Source of the DNA: CAWBXL01 sp963837365
GTDB taxonomy: Bacteria > Acidobacteriota > Terriglobia > Terriglobales > Acidobacteriaceae
DNA: 64,000 nt
Reading direction: 5' to 3'
Assembly: GCA_963837365.1 (NCBI GenBank)
Contig: CAWIMW010000011.1
Location: 107,818 to 171,817, forward strand
Below, piece by piece: positions 1 to 9,270 of this stretch. The notes beneath the pieces are model-generated. The model had not been told where the DNA came from. It saw only the letters and a list, made by a program, of their open reading frames with translations, and did no database searches. The stretch's first letter is position 1; each line of letters opens with the position of its first letter. The translations under genes were made by a program, and so were the position numbers.

Positions 1-1
1 G

Positions 2-169
2 GTTGGTCAGAATTGTTGGCGGGACACGGCAGTTGCCTTGAGTCCTCCGTTCCACGAGCGGCGCTACCGCAATCTATTCACGGGAGGAAGTTTTTGGGCA
101 AGCGAGTCTATCGCGCTGAACAAAGAGTTAGAGACTTTGCCGGTTTCGCTCCTGGTTGCGCAAGGTTAG
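2..169 (+). CDS. possible C-terminal end of a gene entering from the left
   Basis: An open frame runs without interruption from the window edge to a TAG at 167-169 and gives 56 residues ending in LLVAQG. It is convergent with the radical SAM gene that ends at 213. I recognise no domain. The only support is the uninterrupted frame and a plausible amino-acid mix, so it may be chance. The sequence left of the window would decide. Confidence 0.25.
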   Translation, partial: VGQNCWRDTAVALSPPFHERRYRNLFTGGSFWASESIALNKELETLPVSLLVAQG

Positions 170-212
170 ATGGCTGGCCAAGGAATGCCGTCGATTTTCC
201 TACAGTTGTTAT

Positions 213-1877
213 TCATGGCATTCCCGATATTTGAGGTTCGTGGCGCCAGTTGCTCCGCTGCAAAATCATGGGCGGTTCGTAGGTGCGACCAGATGCCAGC
301 CGTTTTTCCTCTCGCCGCGCAGACCACAGCAACACCGGCCCAAGCGCGTTCGCGGTTAGACGTGCCACCAGCGGAAACTCCTTTTCGACATCTCGTCGCA
401 GCCGGTGAATCTGCTCGCTGACTGATTGGTTCACTCTCCTGAACTCCCGCTCCATGGCCCAGAGTGCGCCGTTGTAAGCATGGCTCAGTTTCTTCATCTC
501 TCTCGCGAAGCGTTCGCGGACGCGGCCATCGGGATAATCCTTGTAGCGCTGCCAGCCCATGAGCATGGTCTGGCACATCCGGTAGAGACTGGGGCCGTTG
601 CGCTCGAAATCGCGCCAGAAAGCCCAGTCGAGAAATTTCTTGGAATCGTCGCGGGAAATGGCCGCGTGCCGGAAGTTGAATTTAAACTGTCCGTGGATGT
701 CGGCCGGGTCAATGTCCAGCAGGCGGCCTTGTTCGGCCATCTCTTTATGCAGTGGCGTGCCGGGTACCGGCGTGTAGAGCATGAATTGATGGAAGTCAGT
801 CTGGTAGCTGATGGCGCGTTCAATCTCTCCGACAATGTTGTCGGGGGTGTGGTGTTCCAGCCCGATAATGGTCGAGCCCTGCACGCGAATGCCATTTTCA
901 CGCAGTTCGCGCGTGAGTTGCTCGATATCCGTGCCATGCAGCTTGCCATAGCTGGAGTTGGGAGATTCCAGTCCCATCCATACCCAGGAGACGCCCAGTT
1001 CAACCAGTTCCTGCATGGTGTATTTCTGAATGGCATTGGCGGACGCAAATACCGAAAGCTCCCAGCTCTTGCCCGCTTCCTTCATGCGCTCCAGCAAGCG
1101 CATGGCACGCTGCCGGTAGAGCAGGAAGTTCTCATCCATGACGAAAAACGATTGGACTTCAAGTTCCCGCTCGATTTGGCACATGACTTCGAACAGCTCG
1201 TCTCCATTCTCATAAAAGTTGACGAACTTTCCCTTGCCGCCAAAAAAGGCAGAGGTGGTACAGAAATTACACCCCATGGGACAGCCCACAGAGGGAATGA
1301 TCGTGGCGGCCGTGCCGCCTTTCCGCTGCGGCAGGCGGACACCCATTACGCGGGTTTGCAGGCCGGAGACGATAGCGGGATGGCGGATGGGCGCGTGTTC
1401 GTCTTCTCCCAGATAGCGCCGCATCCAGGAGATGCCTTCCCCGCGCACGATGTGGTCGGCGTCGATCATGGTTTCAATCTCTGGAATTGCGGCCACATGT
1501 CCGCCGACTACGATCACCGAATCCGGAGAGAGTTCCCGCACCATCCGGCACATTTCCTTGACCTTGCCTACATTCACGATGATGGAGGAAATGCCAACGA
1601 TATCGTAGGGGTGACTGGTCAACTCGCGGGCAAAGGCCTCACGCGTGGGAAAATCCAGCACGGCACAGGGCGCGGAGATGTTGGACTGAATCATCATAAT
1701 GCCCCAGGAACGATGGAACATGCGCAGCGAAAAACTGCCTTGTGCCCGTGTGACCTGATTGTGATAAAGCTCCATGGGGTTGATGGCGCGGCTGCCGAAT
1801 TCGTCATCCTGGGCGTAGGGGCCAAAGACGGAAGTTAGTAACACGCGGGCGTGATTTTTCTTGGGGTGCGTCTGCAT
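213..1877 (-). CDS. B12-binding domain radical SAM protein
   Basis: Predicted radical SAM enzyme of the cobalamin-binding-domain type. The cluster motif CPMGCNFC (C-x3-C-x2-C, about residue 200) should bind the 4Fe-4S cluster that cleaves S-adenosylmethionine. The N-terminal 150 residues form a Rossmann-like B12-binding-type region containing DIVGISS and VIVVGGH. The C-terminal 200 residues resemble the tails of methyltransferase or cyclase relatives. The substrate cannot be told. About 554 residues is a normal length. I prefer the ATG at 1877 (MQTHPKK) because the upstream GTG at 1925 adds 16 unremarkable residues; neither has a good Shine-Dalgarno. The gene stands alone, divergent from asnA. 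Confidence 0.8.
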   Translation of the reverse strand: MQTHPKKNHARVLLTSVFGPYAQDDEFGSRAINPMELYHNQVTRAQGSFSLRMFHRSWGIMMIQSNISAPCAVLDFPTREAFARELTSHPYDIVGISSIIVNVGKVKEMCRMVRELSPDSVIVVGGHVAAIPEIETMIDADHIVRGEGISWMRRYLGEDEHAPIRHPAIVSGLQTRVMGVRLPQRKGGTAATIIPSVGCPMGCNFCTTSAFFGGKGKFVNFYENGDELFEVMCQIERELEVQSFFVMDENFLLYRQRAMRLLERMKEAGKSWELSVFASANAIQKYTMQELVELGVSWVWMGLESPNSSYGKLHGTDIEQLTRELRENGIRVQGSTIIGLEHHTPDNIVGEIERAISYQTDFHQFMLYTPVPGTPLHKEMAEQGRLLDIDPADIHGQFKFNFRHAAISRDDSKKFLDWAFWRDFERNGPSLYRMCQTMLMGWQRYKDYPDGRVRERFAREMKKLSHAYNGALWAMEREFRRVNQSVSEQIHRLRRDVEKEFPLVARLTANALGPVLLWSARREEKRLASGRTYEPPMILQRSNWRHEPQISGMP

Positions 1878-2036
1878 GTGTTCATGACAACCCCGGTAGA
1901 AACTCCCGGCTGTGATTGTGGACACACATTACAGAACTATTACATTCTTTGGTGAATGACCGGATGGCGAGACCCTGCCGCTGCGGTGGCAGATCATCAG
2001 CCCGAGCAGACTTGCCTGGAAAACCTACTCGAAAAG

Positions 2037-2113
2037 CAGCCGCAGATTTACGCAGATTTCGCGGATCGCGACTGTTTTGCTAATCGGTGTAAATCCGCGA
2101 GAATCTGCGGCTG
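2037..2113. repeat. REP-like imperfect inverted repeat
   Basis: The 305-bp gap between the divergent radical SAM and asnA genes holds an inverted repeat. The left arm begins at 2037 with CAGCCGCAGATT and the right arm ends at 2113 with its exact complement. Further partial matches (CGCGGAT) lie inside the arms. The design resembles the hairpin at 12415-12474. It is probably a dispersed extragenic palindrome. A small hairpin (GCAGGC/GCCTGC) also precedes the asnA ribosome-binding site. Confidence 0.6.
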
Positions 2114-2230
2114 AGATTTTCCTCACACTCTGTTGTGATCCTCCGCACAGTTTTCTGCTCTAGGCCAGGAATCCAATGAAGTGTTTGGATTGATGCAGGC
2201 GTAAAACTCTGCCTGCGAAGGAGAGCACTC

Positions 2231-3373
2231 ATGAGCACTCTGGTGTTAGATAAAAAAGCCGACCTTGCGGGGCCGGGGATTGGTGATTACAACCAGTTGG
2301 AAAAGATTCTGCCGCAGAATTATCGGTCTTTGCTTACAGCTCGAGAAACCCAGCATGCCATCTTTCATGTGAAGCGCTATATCGAAGACCATCTCTGCCA
2401 GGAACTTAGCCTGATGATGGTGGAAGTGCCGCTGATTGTGGATGCGGAGAGCGGCGTCAACGACATGCTGGACCGCGATGGCTCGCGCACGCCCATCCAG
2501 TTTCATATTTCCAATGACCGCAACCTCCATCCCGTTGACGCGCAGGTGGTGCAGGCCGCGACCAAGTGGAAGAGAATCGCTCTGAAACAGTTTGATTGCG
2601 CTCCCGGTCACGGTATCTGCACCGATATGCGCGCTGTACGCAAGGATTATTTTCTGGACCATGACCACTCGGCGTATGTAGACCAGTGGGATTGGGAGCG
2701 TGTGGTCACTCCGGAACAACGCAATCTGGATTTTCTCAAATTGATCGTCGGGAAGATATGGAACGTGCTGGTTGGCGCGGAACGCTTTGCGCAACAACTA
2801 TTCCCTCAGTTGCGCGATCCACGCTATCCGAACCTGCCGACTGAACTCGCTTTCTTCCACGCTGAAGAAATTCTTGCCATGTATCCCGATCTGCCGCGCA
2901 AACAACGGGAGACCGAGCTGCTGCAAAAATATCCGGCAGTCTTCATCATCGGAATTGGCTGGCCGTTGAAGGATGGTTATCCGCATGAGAACCGCGCCGC
3001 CGACTACGATGACTGGGTCACCGACACCGGCAAAGAAACCGGCAAAGATACGCACGGCCTGAACGGCGACATCCTGGTCTGGAACCCTGTGACCAAACGG
3101 CGTCATGAGTTGAGTTCAATGGGCATACGCGTAAACGCGGAGACCCTGCGACGGCAGCTGGAGATGGCGGGACTGCTCGACAACCTGAAGTTCCCGTATC
3201 ACCAGGCCATCACTAAGAATGAATTGCCGCTCTCCATTGGCGGTGGAATTGGACAGTCACGGACGCTCATGCTGCTGCTGCGGAAGGCGCATCTGGGTGA
3301 GGTTAGCGTGACGGTATGGCCGAAGGTGCTGAAGGAGATGTGTGCGAAGAAGAATATCTTTGTACTGGAGTAG
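2231..3373 (+). CDS. asnA: aspartate--ammonia ligase (asparagine synthetase A)
   Basis: Makes asparagine from aspartate, ammonia and ATP in the cytoplasm. The whole protein follows the AsnA pattern: an N-terminal segment with VEVPLIVDAESG, HISNDRN and KWKR, and a C-terminal GGGIGQSR near residue 336, which corresponds to motif 3 of class II aminoacyl-tRNA-synthetase-like folds. At 380 residues it is longer than the roughly 330-residue enterobacterial enzyme, with extra length at the N terminus and in mid-domain insertions. A clear GGAGA lies 7 bases before the ATG. It is monocistronic: divergent from the radical SAM gene and convergent with a mazF remnant. Confidence 0.93.
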   Translation: MSTLVLDKKADLAGPGIGDYNQLEKILPQNYRSLLTARETQHAIFHVKRYIEDHLCQELSLMMVEVPLIVDAESGVNDMLDRDGSRTPIQFHISNDRNLHPVDAQVVQAATKWKRIALKQFDCAPGHGICTDMRAVRKDYFLDHDHSAYVDQWDWERVVTPEQRNLDFLKLIVGKIWNVLVGAERFAQQLFPQLRDPRYPNLPTELAFFHAEEILAMYPDLPRKQRETELLQKYPAVFIIGIGWPLKDGYPHENRAADYDDWVTDTGKETGKDTHGLNGDILVWNPVTKRRHELSSMGIRVNAETLRRQLEMAGLLDNLKFPYHQAITKNELPLSIGGGIGQSRTLMLLLRKAHLGEVSVTVWPKVLKEMCAKKNIFVLE

Positions 3374-3410
3374 ACGGAATGCATGGCAAGTTTTGTGCAA
3401 TTGCCGGCAG

Positions 3411-3729
3411 CTACCGCCGCATTCCCAATTGGAGCAGAATTGCATTTTCAACGGCGACGATGTCCGAGGATGATAGCTCGCCCATCTTCGAGCGTAGACG
3501 TGTTTTCGACGCTGTCGTGAGTTGATCGGCCATGGTTTTTCGCATTTTTCCGTTGAGCTTCACCATGGCCTGCCCGGATAAAGTTTGCGGTCTGAGTGGT
3601 CAGTGGGACCACAATCAGGCGATTCAGGGCGATGTTCGCGGCATTGTTGCTGACCACCGGAAGGAGTTGTCTGACCCTTTGATCGCGAAGGCTGCTGGCA
3701 GTAGAGATCGAGGAGACAATGTCGCCGGT
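3411..3729 (-). pseudogene. frameshifted MazF/PemK-type toxin remnant
   Basis: Reading the minus strand from about 3729, one frame gives GDIV, then PVVSNNAAN, then LNRLIVVPLTTQTAN. The homology continues one base out of frame with LSGQAMVKLNGKMRKT, MADQLTTASKTRL, MGELSSSDI and QLGMRR, ending at a TAG at 3411-3413. These are the conserved blocks of MazF/PemK endoribonucleases in the right order. The frame break is at a TTT run near 3579-3582, where one extra T explains it. The N terminus is poor and no antitoxin gene is recognisable upstream. The rest of this 740-bp gap (3730-4080) shows nothing I can name. Confidence 0.7.
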
Positions 3730-4113
3730 GGCGATGGAGAAAATCGCCGGTTGGAGTAAGGGCAGGTAATCAGTTCTCCCATTGCCCTAAAACCATAGTT
3801 ACGGATCGGCCACTTCCCGCGCCCAACATGTACTTCCGACGCATTGACTTCGTTCCAATCTGAAACTAGAGTCTCTCTAATATTTTTTCGCTTTCCAGTT
3901 CGGGTTCGAGAAATTTGAGACAAAGGGTTTGAGGTCCTGGGGACACCGCCACGTTCCCAGCCAAATGGGGCAGCTCCGACTCGCGGCAGTGCGCACTGAT
4001 TGAATCCCGTGTGCCTGATCTCGCCTGACGGTTCTAATTCGCGCCGCTCCTGAAAAACAAAAATCCATGATTTCGCAGAGGTGTGCCTCTGCGTGCATAC
4101 GGAGGTGTGTGCA

Positions 4114-5505
4114 ATGAAGTATCGCAATTGCTTGAGTGTATCTGTGTGGTTCGCGCTGCTGGTCATCGCGCCGATAGCGTTGCAAGCGCAACATGACCCT
4201 GGTCCGCGTAGCGGTGCGGCCGGAGCTGGCGGCGCATTTCCCTTATTGAACTCCAATGAACAAGCCGCCTTCGGTGGAAGCATGGAGACCTTCATGGAAG
4301 TGGATTCGGTTTCCGGAGCCATTACTGGGGAAGAAGGCAGCGGCTTAGGGCCGACCTTCAACGGCAATGGCTGTGCCATGTGTCATGCGCAGCCTGCCGT
4401 AGGTGGCAGCAGCCCCGGCCTCAGCAGTCCACAAAACTCAATTCCAAATCCGCAAGTGGCGCTGGCCACACTGGATGGTGCAAAGAACAGCGTTCCATCG
4501 TTCATTACCGCCAGCGGCCCAGTGCGGGAGGCCCGTTTTATCCACAATCGGGATGGCTCGCCGGATGGAGGTGTGCATGGCCTCTACACGATTGCCGGCC
4601 GCACGGACGCTCCTGGTTGCAATCTCGCGCAACCTGATTTCTCGGGAAATCTGGCCCATAACAACGTGATCTTTCGCATTCCAACCCCGATTTTCGGGCT
4701 CGGTCTGGTAGAAGCCACGCCGGATTCCACTCTACAGGACAACCTGTCTGCGAACTCCGGCCAGAAGAGGCAGCTAGGCATCTCAGGAGTCTTGAATACC
4801 ACCGGCAATGACGGCACAGTGACCCGGTTCGGCTGGAAAGCGCAGAACAAGTCACTGATGGTGTTTGCGGGAGAAGCCTACAACGTGGAGCAAGGCGTGG
4901 CCAATGAAGCATTCCCCAACGAGCGAGCGGCAATTCCGGGTTGTGTGTTCAATGGATCGCCGGAAGACGCAACCAATTTAGTGGGCAGTGGGACCGCAGC
5001 GGAGACGTCCTCCGATTTAGTGATCTTCTCCATGTTCTCGCGCTTGTCCGCTCCGCCAATGCCGGGTCCACCAACCGCATCGGCCCAGAACGGCTCCAAT
5101 CTGTTTGTCAACGTAGGGTGTGCACTTTGTCACACAGCGTCGCTGACCACGGGGTCCTCGAGAATCACGGGCATGTCCAACTACACTTACCATCCCTACT
5201 CCGACTTTGCGGTCCACCATATGGGATCGAGATTGTCGGATGGGGTAAGCCAGGGAGCCGCGGGTCCGGACCAGTTCCGCACCGCTCCATTGTGGGGAGT
5301 GGGCCAGAGGCTGTTCTTCCTGCACGATGGCCGCACCTCAGACCTGTTGCAGGCTATCCAGGCGCACGCCAGCCCGAGCGACTGTAGATGGGCTCGCTTT
5401 AACCATCAGAACTGCAACTCGGAAGCCGATGCGGTAGTGCGGAGATTCAATTCACTTAACAAATCGCAGATGCAGGATATTCTGAACTTCCTGCGTTCGC
5501 TATAG
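4114..5505 (+). CDS. di-heme oxidoreductase family protein (DUF1111)
   Basis: Predicted exported di-heme c protein of the DUF1111/COG3488 group, annotated as putative peroxidase or thiol oxidoreductase. The start at 4114 follows a GGAGGTG six bases upstream and gives a clean signal peptide (MKYRNCLSV... ending LQAQ). Two haem c sites are visible: CAMCH near residue 87 and CALCH near residue 336. The C terminus has the family FLHDGR stretch and a helical QDILNFLRSL end. A GTG at 4081 in frame would spoil the signal peptide. The true substrate is unknown. The neighbours (asnA, lysA) give no functional clue. Confidence 0.82.
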   Translation: MKYRNCLSVSVWFALLVIAPIALQAQHDPGPRSGAAGAGGAFPLLNSNEQAAFGGSMETFMEVDSVSGAITGEEGSGLGPTFNGNGCAMCHAQPAVGGSSPGLSSPQNSIPNPQVALATLDGAKNSVPSFITASGPVREARFIHNRDGSPDGGVHGLYTIAGRTDAPGCNLAQPDFSGNLAHNNVIFRIPTPIFGLGLVEATPDSTLQDNLSANSGQKRQLGISGVLNTTGNDGTVTRFGWKAQNKSLMVFAGEAYNVEQGVANEAFPNERAAIPGCVFNGSPEDATNLVGSGTAAETSSDLVIFSMFSRLSAPPMPGPPTASAQNGSNLFVNVGCALCHTASLTTGSSRITGMSNYTYHPYSDFAVHHMGSRLSDGVSQGAAGPDQFRTAPLWGVGQRLFFLHDGRTSDLLQAIQAHASPSDCRWARFNHQNCNSEADAVVRRFNSLNKSQMQDILNFLRSL

Positions 5506-5523
5506 GCCAGGGTGTATTGGATT

Positions 5524-5547
5524 GCGGAGGGCTGGAAGGTCCTCCGC
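5524..5547. terminator. bidirectional hairpin between convergent genes
   Basis: GCGGAGG (5524-5530) pairs with CCTCCGC (5541-5547) around a 10-base loop. It lies in the 63-bp space between the convergent di-heme gene and lysA. No U-tract follows on either strand, so it is a terminator candidate rather than a textbook intrinsic terminator. Confidence 0.45.
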
Positions 5548-5568
5548 TGTCTGTTCGGATCACACAGC

Positions 5569-6867
5569 TTACGTTTCCTGGCGCAGCAAATCTGCAACCG
5601 TCTCGCGCCTGCGAATCACCTTGGCGCGTGAGCCATCAACCAGCACTTCGGCCGGATTTGGGCGCGTATTGTAGTTTGAGGCCAAAACCATTCCATAGGC
5701 TCCAGCATCGAGCAGGGCGAGGAGCGCGCCTTCCTCCACCATCGGGAGCTCCCGGTCGCGGGCAAAGAAGTCGCCAGTTTCGCAGATGGGGCCAACCACG
5801 TCCGTGATTTCCATATTCGCAGGAGTGACGCAAACTGGAACAATCTCGTGATACGCCTGATAGAGTGAGGGCCGGATCAGATCGTTCATGGCTGCATCCA
5901 CAATGAGAAACCTTTTGCCATTGTTGGTTTTTCGGTAGAGCACCCGGGTGAGCAATGCCCCTGCCGGCGCAACGATAGAACGGCCTGGTTCAAGTAAAAG
6001 ATGAAGTTTTAAATCCTTCAAAGGCGCAATAAGTGCCTCTGCATAAGCCGCGGCCTGAGCGGGTAGCGCTGGTAGATTTTCATCGCGATAAGCGATGCCC
6101 AAACCTCCACCCGCGTCAACGTACTTGATCGGATGGCCTTGGGCGCGCAATTCGCGGATCAAATCCGCGACTCGTGCCATGGCTTCGGCGAAGGGGGCAA
6201 CATCTGTGATCTGTGAGCCGATATGCACGCTGACCCCGGCAGTTTGCAAATACTTTACCTTGGCCGCAACCGCATACAAGCCTAGCGCCTGCTGGATCGG
6301 CACACCGAATTTATGTTTGTGCAGGCCGGTGGAAATATAGGGATGCGTTTCGGCGGAAACGTCCGGGTTCACACGCAAAGCTACCCGTGCAGTCTTCTTC
6401 AAGCGGGCCGCCGATTCCGCCAATAATGTAAATTCCGACTCACTCTCTACATTGAAGAGCAGAATGCCGGCTTTGAGTGCCGCCCGCATCTCCTCCGCAG
6501 TCTTGCCCACACCGGAGAAAACCACTTTCTTAACCGCACGCCGGTCAGCATGCAGCACCCGTTCCAGTTCGCCACCGGAGACAACATCAAAGCCGCAACC
6601 CAGCTTTGCCAGCAGGCGCAGAATGCTCAGATTGGAATTGGCTTTGACCGAGTAGCAAACGGTATGGGGAACTCTTCCAAAAGCCTTATCGAACGCTTTC
6701 AACCGCTCCCGAATGGTGTTTGCCGAATAGACGTAAAGCGGCGTGCCCATCTTCTTCGCGAGTTGCGTCAATGGCACACCTTCGCAATGCAGTTCGGGAC
6801 TGCGCTGGCCTTTGCCATTGCGATACACAAATGCCGGTGGGCGGCCTGTTAGGGGATGAGGGTTCAC
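5569..6867 (-). CDS. lysA: diaminopimelate decarboxylase
   Basis: PLP enzyme that decarboxylates meso-diaminopimelate to lysine, the last step of lysine synthesis. It has the alanine-racemase-like barrel plus C-terminal beta domain. The PLP lysine is in CYSVKANSN (Lys75). The phosphate and substrate segments HIGSQ, DAGGGLGI and LEPGRS are present, and the catalytic cysteine lies in ICETGD near residue 358. 432 residues is typical. The start codon overlaps the stop of the upstream GAF/SpoIIE gene by 4 bases, so the two are probably co-translated. No lysine riboswitch is visible. Confidence 0.95.
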   Translation of the reverse strand: MNPHPLTGRPPAFVYRNGKGQRSPELHCEGVPLTQLAKKMGTPLYVYSANTIRERLKAFDKAFGRVPHTVCYSVKANSNLSILRLLAKLGCGFDVVSGGELERVLHADRRAVKKVVFSGVGKTAEEMRAALKAGILLFNVESESEFTLLAESAARLKKTARVALRVNPDVSAETHPYISTGLHKHKFGVPIQQALGLYAVAAKVKYLQTAGVSVHIGSQITDVAPFAEAMARVADLIRELRAQGHPIKYVDAGGGLGIAYRDENLPALPAQAAAYAEALIAPLKDLKLHLLLEPGRSIVAPAGALLTRVLYRKTNNGKRFLIVDAAMNDLIRPSLYQAYHEIVPVCVTPANMEITDVVGPICETGDFFARDRELPMVEEGALLALLDAGAYGMVLASNYNTRPNPAEVLVDGSRAKVIRRRETVADLLRQET

Positions 6868-8627
6868 CTGCGTTTTCCGGAATGGCCTTTCACTCGGATG
6901 GCTAAGATGGTTTGATCATCAAACGTCTCGACTCCGGCGGAGTGTTCTTCCACCGCTTTGAAAAGGGTATCCACGACAGACTGCGCCGAAAGCCTGCAAC
7001 ACTCTTTCACCACTTCTTCCGCCCGGCGGCGGCCGAACAAATCTCCCTTGAGGTTGGTGGCGTCAAGAATTCCGTCGCTGAAGAACACGAACAAATCTCC
7101 GGTGTTGGCCTGGTAACTGAATTCGTCGTATTCCGCATCGTCGAACAGTCCCAGAGGCAAGCCTGTGGCATCGACGATTTCGATATCTCCATCATGGCAA
7201 TAGATGGGGCGCGGCAGTCCGGAGTTTGACACCTGCAATGTGCGGTGCGCGTCATCCCACACTGCGTAGACAAGAGACACAAACTGTCCGTCAATCCTGC
7301 GCTCGCCAAGTGAGAAATTCACCGCGGAAAGCATTTCCGCTGGGGAAGGTTCAATGGGCGCGTGGGAACGCAAGATCCCGCTGACCAAAGCGGCATAGAT
7401 GGCCGCGGGAGCGCCTTTGCCGCTGACGTCGCCGACGACGATGGCGGTTCGGTCGAGCGAGTAATTCACGATATCGTACAAGTCGCCACCGATTGCCCTG
7501 GCCGGTGCAAATTTGGCGGCGATTTCCAAATTCCTCAATTGCGGCAAAGATTGCGGCAGCAGCCGGAACTGCAACTCCCGCGCCAGCGCAAGATCGCGCT
7601 CCAATCGTTTCTCCTGGCGTGCGATTTCCTCGTAGAGCCGGGCATTTTCCAGGGCAATGGCAATCTGCGCAGCCAGAGTGGTGACTGTCTTCTTGTGGTC
7701 TTCGGTAAAGAAGCCGCGCTTGGTGTGCTCGAGATCTAGTACGCCGATTACGTTGTCCTTGTAGATCAAGGGAACGGCAAGCTCCGAGCGGGTCTCCTGG
7801 TTCAGCTTGATGTAACGAGTGTCCTTGCTTACATCGGAGACCAGCACAGCCACTTTGTGCTGCGCCGCGTAGCCCACTAGCCCGTGCCCAATCGGGATGT
7901 CCTGCTTGAGATGAATATTTTCCTGAAAGCGCAGGGAAAAGCGATGTTGCAGCAGTTCCTTGCCGGCATCGAGCATCAGGATGCTGAACATCTGGAAATC
8001 AATCAGGCGGCTCAATAGTTCCCCGACGTGCTTGAGCAACTCATCCACGTTCAGGATGGAGGTCAGCTCGCGAGAAATCTCATTCAGCAATTGCAAAGTG
8101 CGCGCCTGCCGCGTAGTACGGGTGTGCAGGCGGGCATTTTCAATCCCCACCGCCATGCGCGAGGCGATCAGGGTGAGCAGTCGTTTGTGATCTTCGCGGA
8201 AGAAATCCCGCTCTTCGGCATCAATGTTGATTACGCCGATTACCTTATTTTTTACGATCAGCGGGACGGCCAGTTCCGAGCTAACATTCGGCACTTTGGC
8301 GATATAACGCGGATCGCGACTAACATCATTCACCAGAACCGCTTCGCGGGTCTCCGCGGCAACTCCGGTAAGCCCCTGGCCCAGCTTGAGGCGCACACGG
8401 TCGGCCACCTCTTTGGGATAGCCAATCTGAAAACGGATGCTCAACTCCTGCGTTCGTTCATTCAGCAGAAGAATGGCAAATATTTTGTAATCAATGACTT
8501 TGCGCACCAGTTCCGCCACGCGCCGCAGGGTGGTGTTGAGGTCGAGGGTGGAGTTGACCACATCGGCCACTTCCAGAAGAAGCGGTTCGACCTTGAGGCT
8601 GATGTCGTTCTGGGTCGCTGTGGTCAT
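6864..8627 (-). CDS. GAF-GAF-SpoIIE (PP2C-type) serine phosphatase
   Basis: Signal-responsive protein phosphatase of the RsbU/SpoIIE family. Two tandem GAF domains (about residues 20-165 and 190-335) are related to each other, both containing LAVPLI and an ENARL-type end. A linker helix rich in E, R and K follows, then a SpoIIE phosphatase domain (about 375-587) with GGDLYD, GDVSGKGAPAA, FFSDGILDA and DDQTILAI, the metal-binding Asp pattern. There is no membrane segment. The partner would be an anti-anti-sigma factor or similar, not encoded here. It is followed directly by lysA (4-base overlap) and preceded by hpt, 34 bases away on the same strand. A second SpoIIE protein is at 33449. Confidence 0.88.
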   Translation of the reverse strand: MTTATQNDISLKVEPLLLEVADVVNSTLDLNTTLRRVAELVRKVIDYKIFAILLLNERTQELSIRFQIGYPKEVADRVRLKLGQGLTGVAAETREAVLVNDVSRDPRYIAKVPNVSSELAVPLIVKNKVIGVINIDAEERDFFREDHKRLLTLIASRMAVGIENARLHTRTTRQARTLQLLNEISRELTSILNVDELLKHVGELLSRLIDFQMFSILMLDAGKELLQHRFSLRFQENIHLKQDIPIGHGLVGYAAQHKVAVLVSDVSKDTRYIKLNQETRSELAVPLIYKDNVIGVLDLEHTKRGFFTEDHKKTVTTLAAQIAIALENARLYEEIARQEKRLERDLALARELQFRLLPQSLPQLRNLEIAAKFAPARAIGGDLYDIVNYSLDRTAIVVGDVSGKGAPAAIYAALVSGILRSHAPIEPSPAEMLSAVNFSLGERRIDGQFVSLVYAVWDDAHRTLQVSNSGLPRPIYCHDGDIEIVDATGLPLGLFDDAEYDEFSYQANTGDLFVFFSDGILDATNLKGDLFGRRRAEEVVKECCRLSAQSVVDTLFKAVEEHSAGVETFDDQTILAIRVKGHSGKRR

Positions 8628-8661
8628 GCCAAACTTCTATGATAACAGTCGCTCTGGAGGC

Positions 8662-9213
8662 TCACTCACGGGGAATTACACAGATATCCGGAAGGTTACG
8701 GTGCATTTCAGCGTAGTCCAGGCCATAGCCGACGACAAATTCATCAGGGATGGTGAAGCCGATGTAATCGCCCTGTATTTCGAGTTTTCTCCGCGACGGT
8801 TTGTCGAGTAGAGCGGCGATGCGAAAAGCCTTAGGCTCCCGATCTGTCAACAACTTCTTAAGAAAAGTTAAAGTAAGACCTGTATCCAGAATGTCCTCAA
8901 CCAAAATGACATTTTTCCCGGCAATCGATTGATCCAGGTCTTTGGTAAGCCGCACCTCGCCGGTTGAGTCCCAGCCTTGTTTCAACTCTTGGTCGGGAGT
9001 GGGTCGCGCGCCGTAGCTGGAAACTCCGATAAAGTCGAAAGTAGCGTCGAGTTGTACCGCGCGTGCCAAGTCAGCCAGAAAAATTGCTGCACCCTTTAGA
9101 ACAGCAACAAAGACGACCGGCTCGTCGCGGAAGGCACGCGTGATCGCGGTGCCCAACTCGGCAACTCGCTGCGCGATCTGCTGGCGCGATATCAGGACTT
9201 TCAACTCGGTCAC
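8662..9213 (-). CDS. hpt: hypoxanthine phosphoribosyltransferase
   Basis: Purine salvage enzyme that joins hypoxanthine or guanine to PRPP to give IMP or GMP. The PRPP-binding loop VILVEDILDTGLTL is near residue 100. The family features FVAVLKGAAIF, DFIGVSSYG and the C-terminal FVVGYGLDYAE are all present. 183 residues is the usual length. It lies upstream of, and on the same strand as, the GAF/SpoIIE phosphatase and lysA, and may share their promoter. Confidence 0.95.
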   Translation of the reverse strand: MTELKVLISRQQIAQRVAELGTAITRAFRDEPVVFVAVLKGAAIFLADLARAVQLDATFDFIGVSSYGARPTPDQELKQGWDSTGEVRLTKDLDQSIAGKNVILVEDILDTGLTLTFLKKLLTDREPKAFRIAALLDKPSRRKLEIQGDYIGFTIPDEFVVGYGLDYAEMHRNLPDICVIPRE

Positions 9214-9270
9214 GGCGCTTCATATTAAACTAGCAGTTGGCAATTAGCATCTGATTGTTGAGGCGCAATT

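Noticed and set aside
426..1838. 470-residue open frame on the plus strand opposite the radical SAM gene
   Set aside because: It is the antisense of a gene with clear motifs; its own translation shows no domain and has the His/Gly/Val-rich look of a shadow frame.
3900..4060. tRNA-like or phage attachment sequence in the gap before the di-heme gene
   Set aside because: A GGTTCTAATTC T-loop-like string occurs but no stem closes around it and no acceptor pairing exists.
3624..4379. 251-residue minus-strand frame across the gap before the di-heme gene
   Set aside because: It overlaps the mazF remnant in another frame and the start and signal peptide of the di-heme gene; no motif found.
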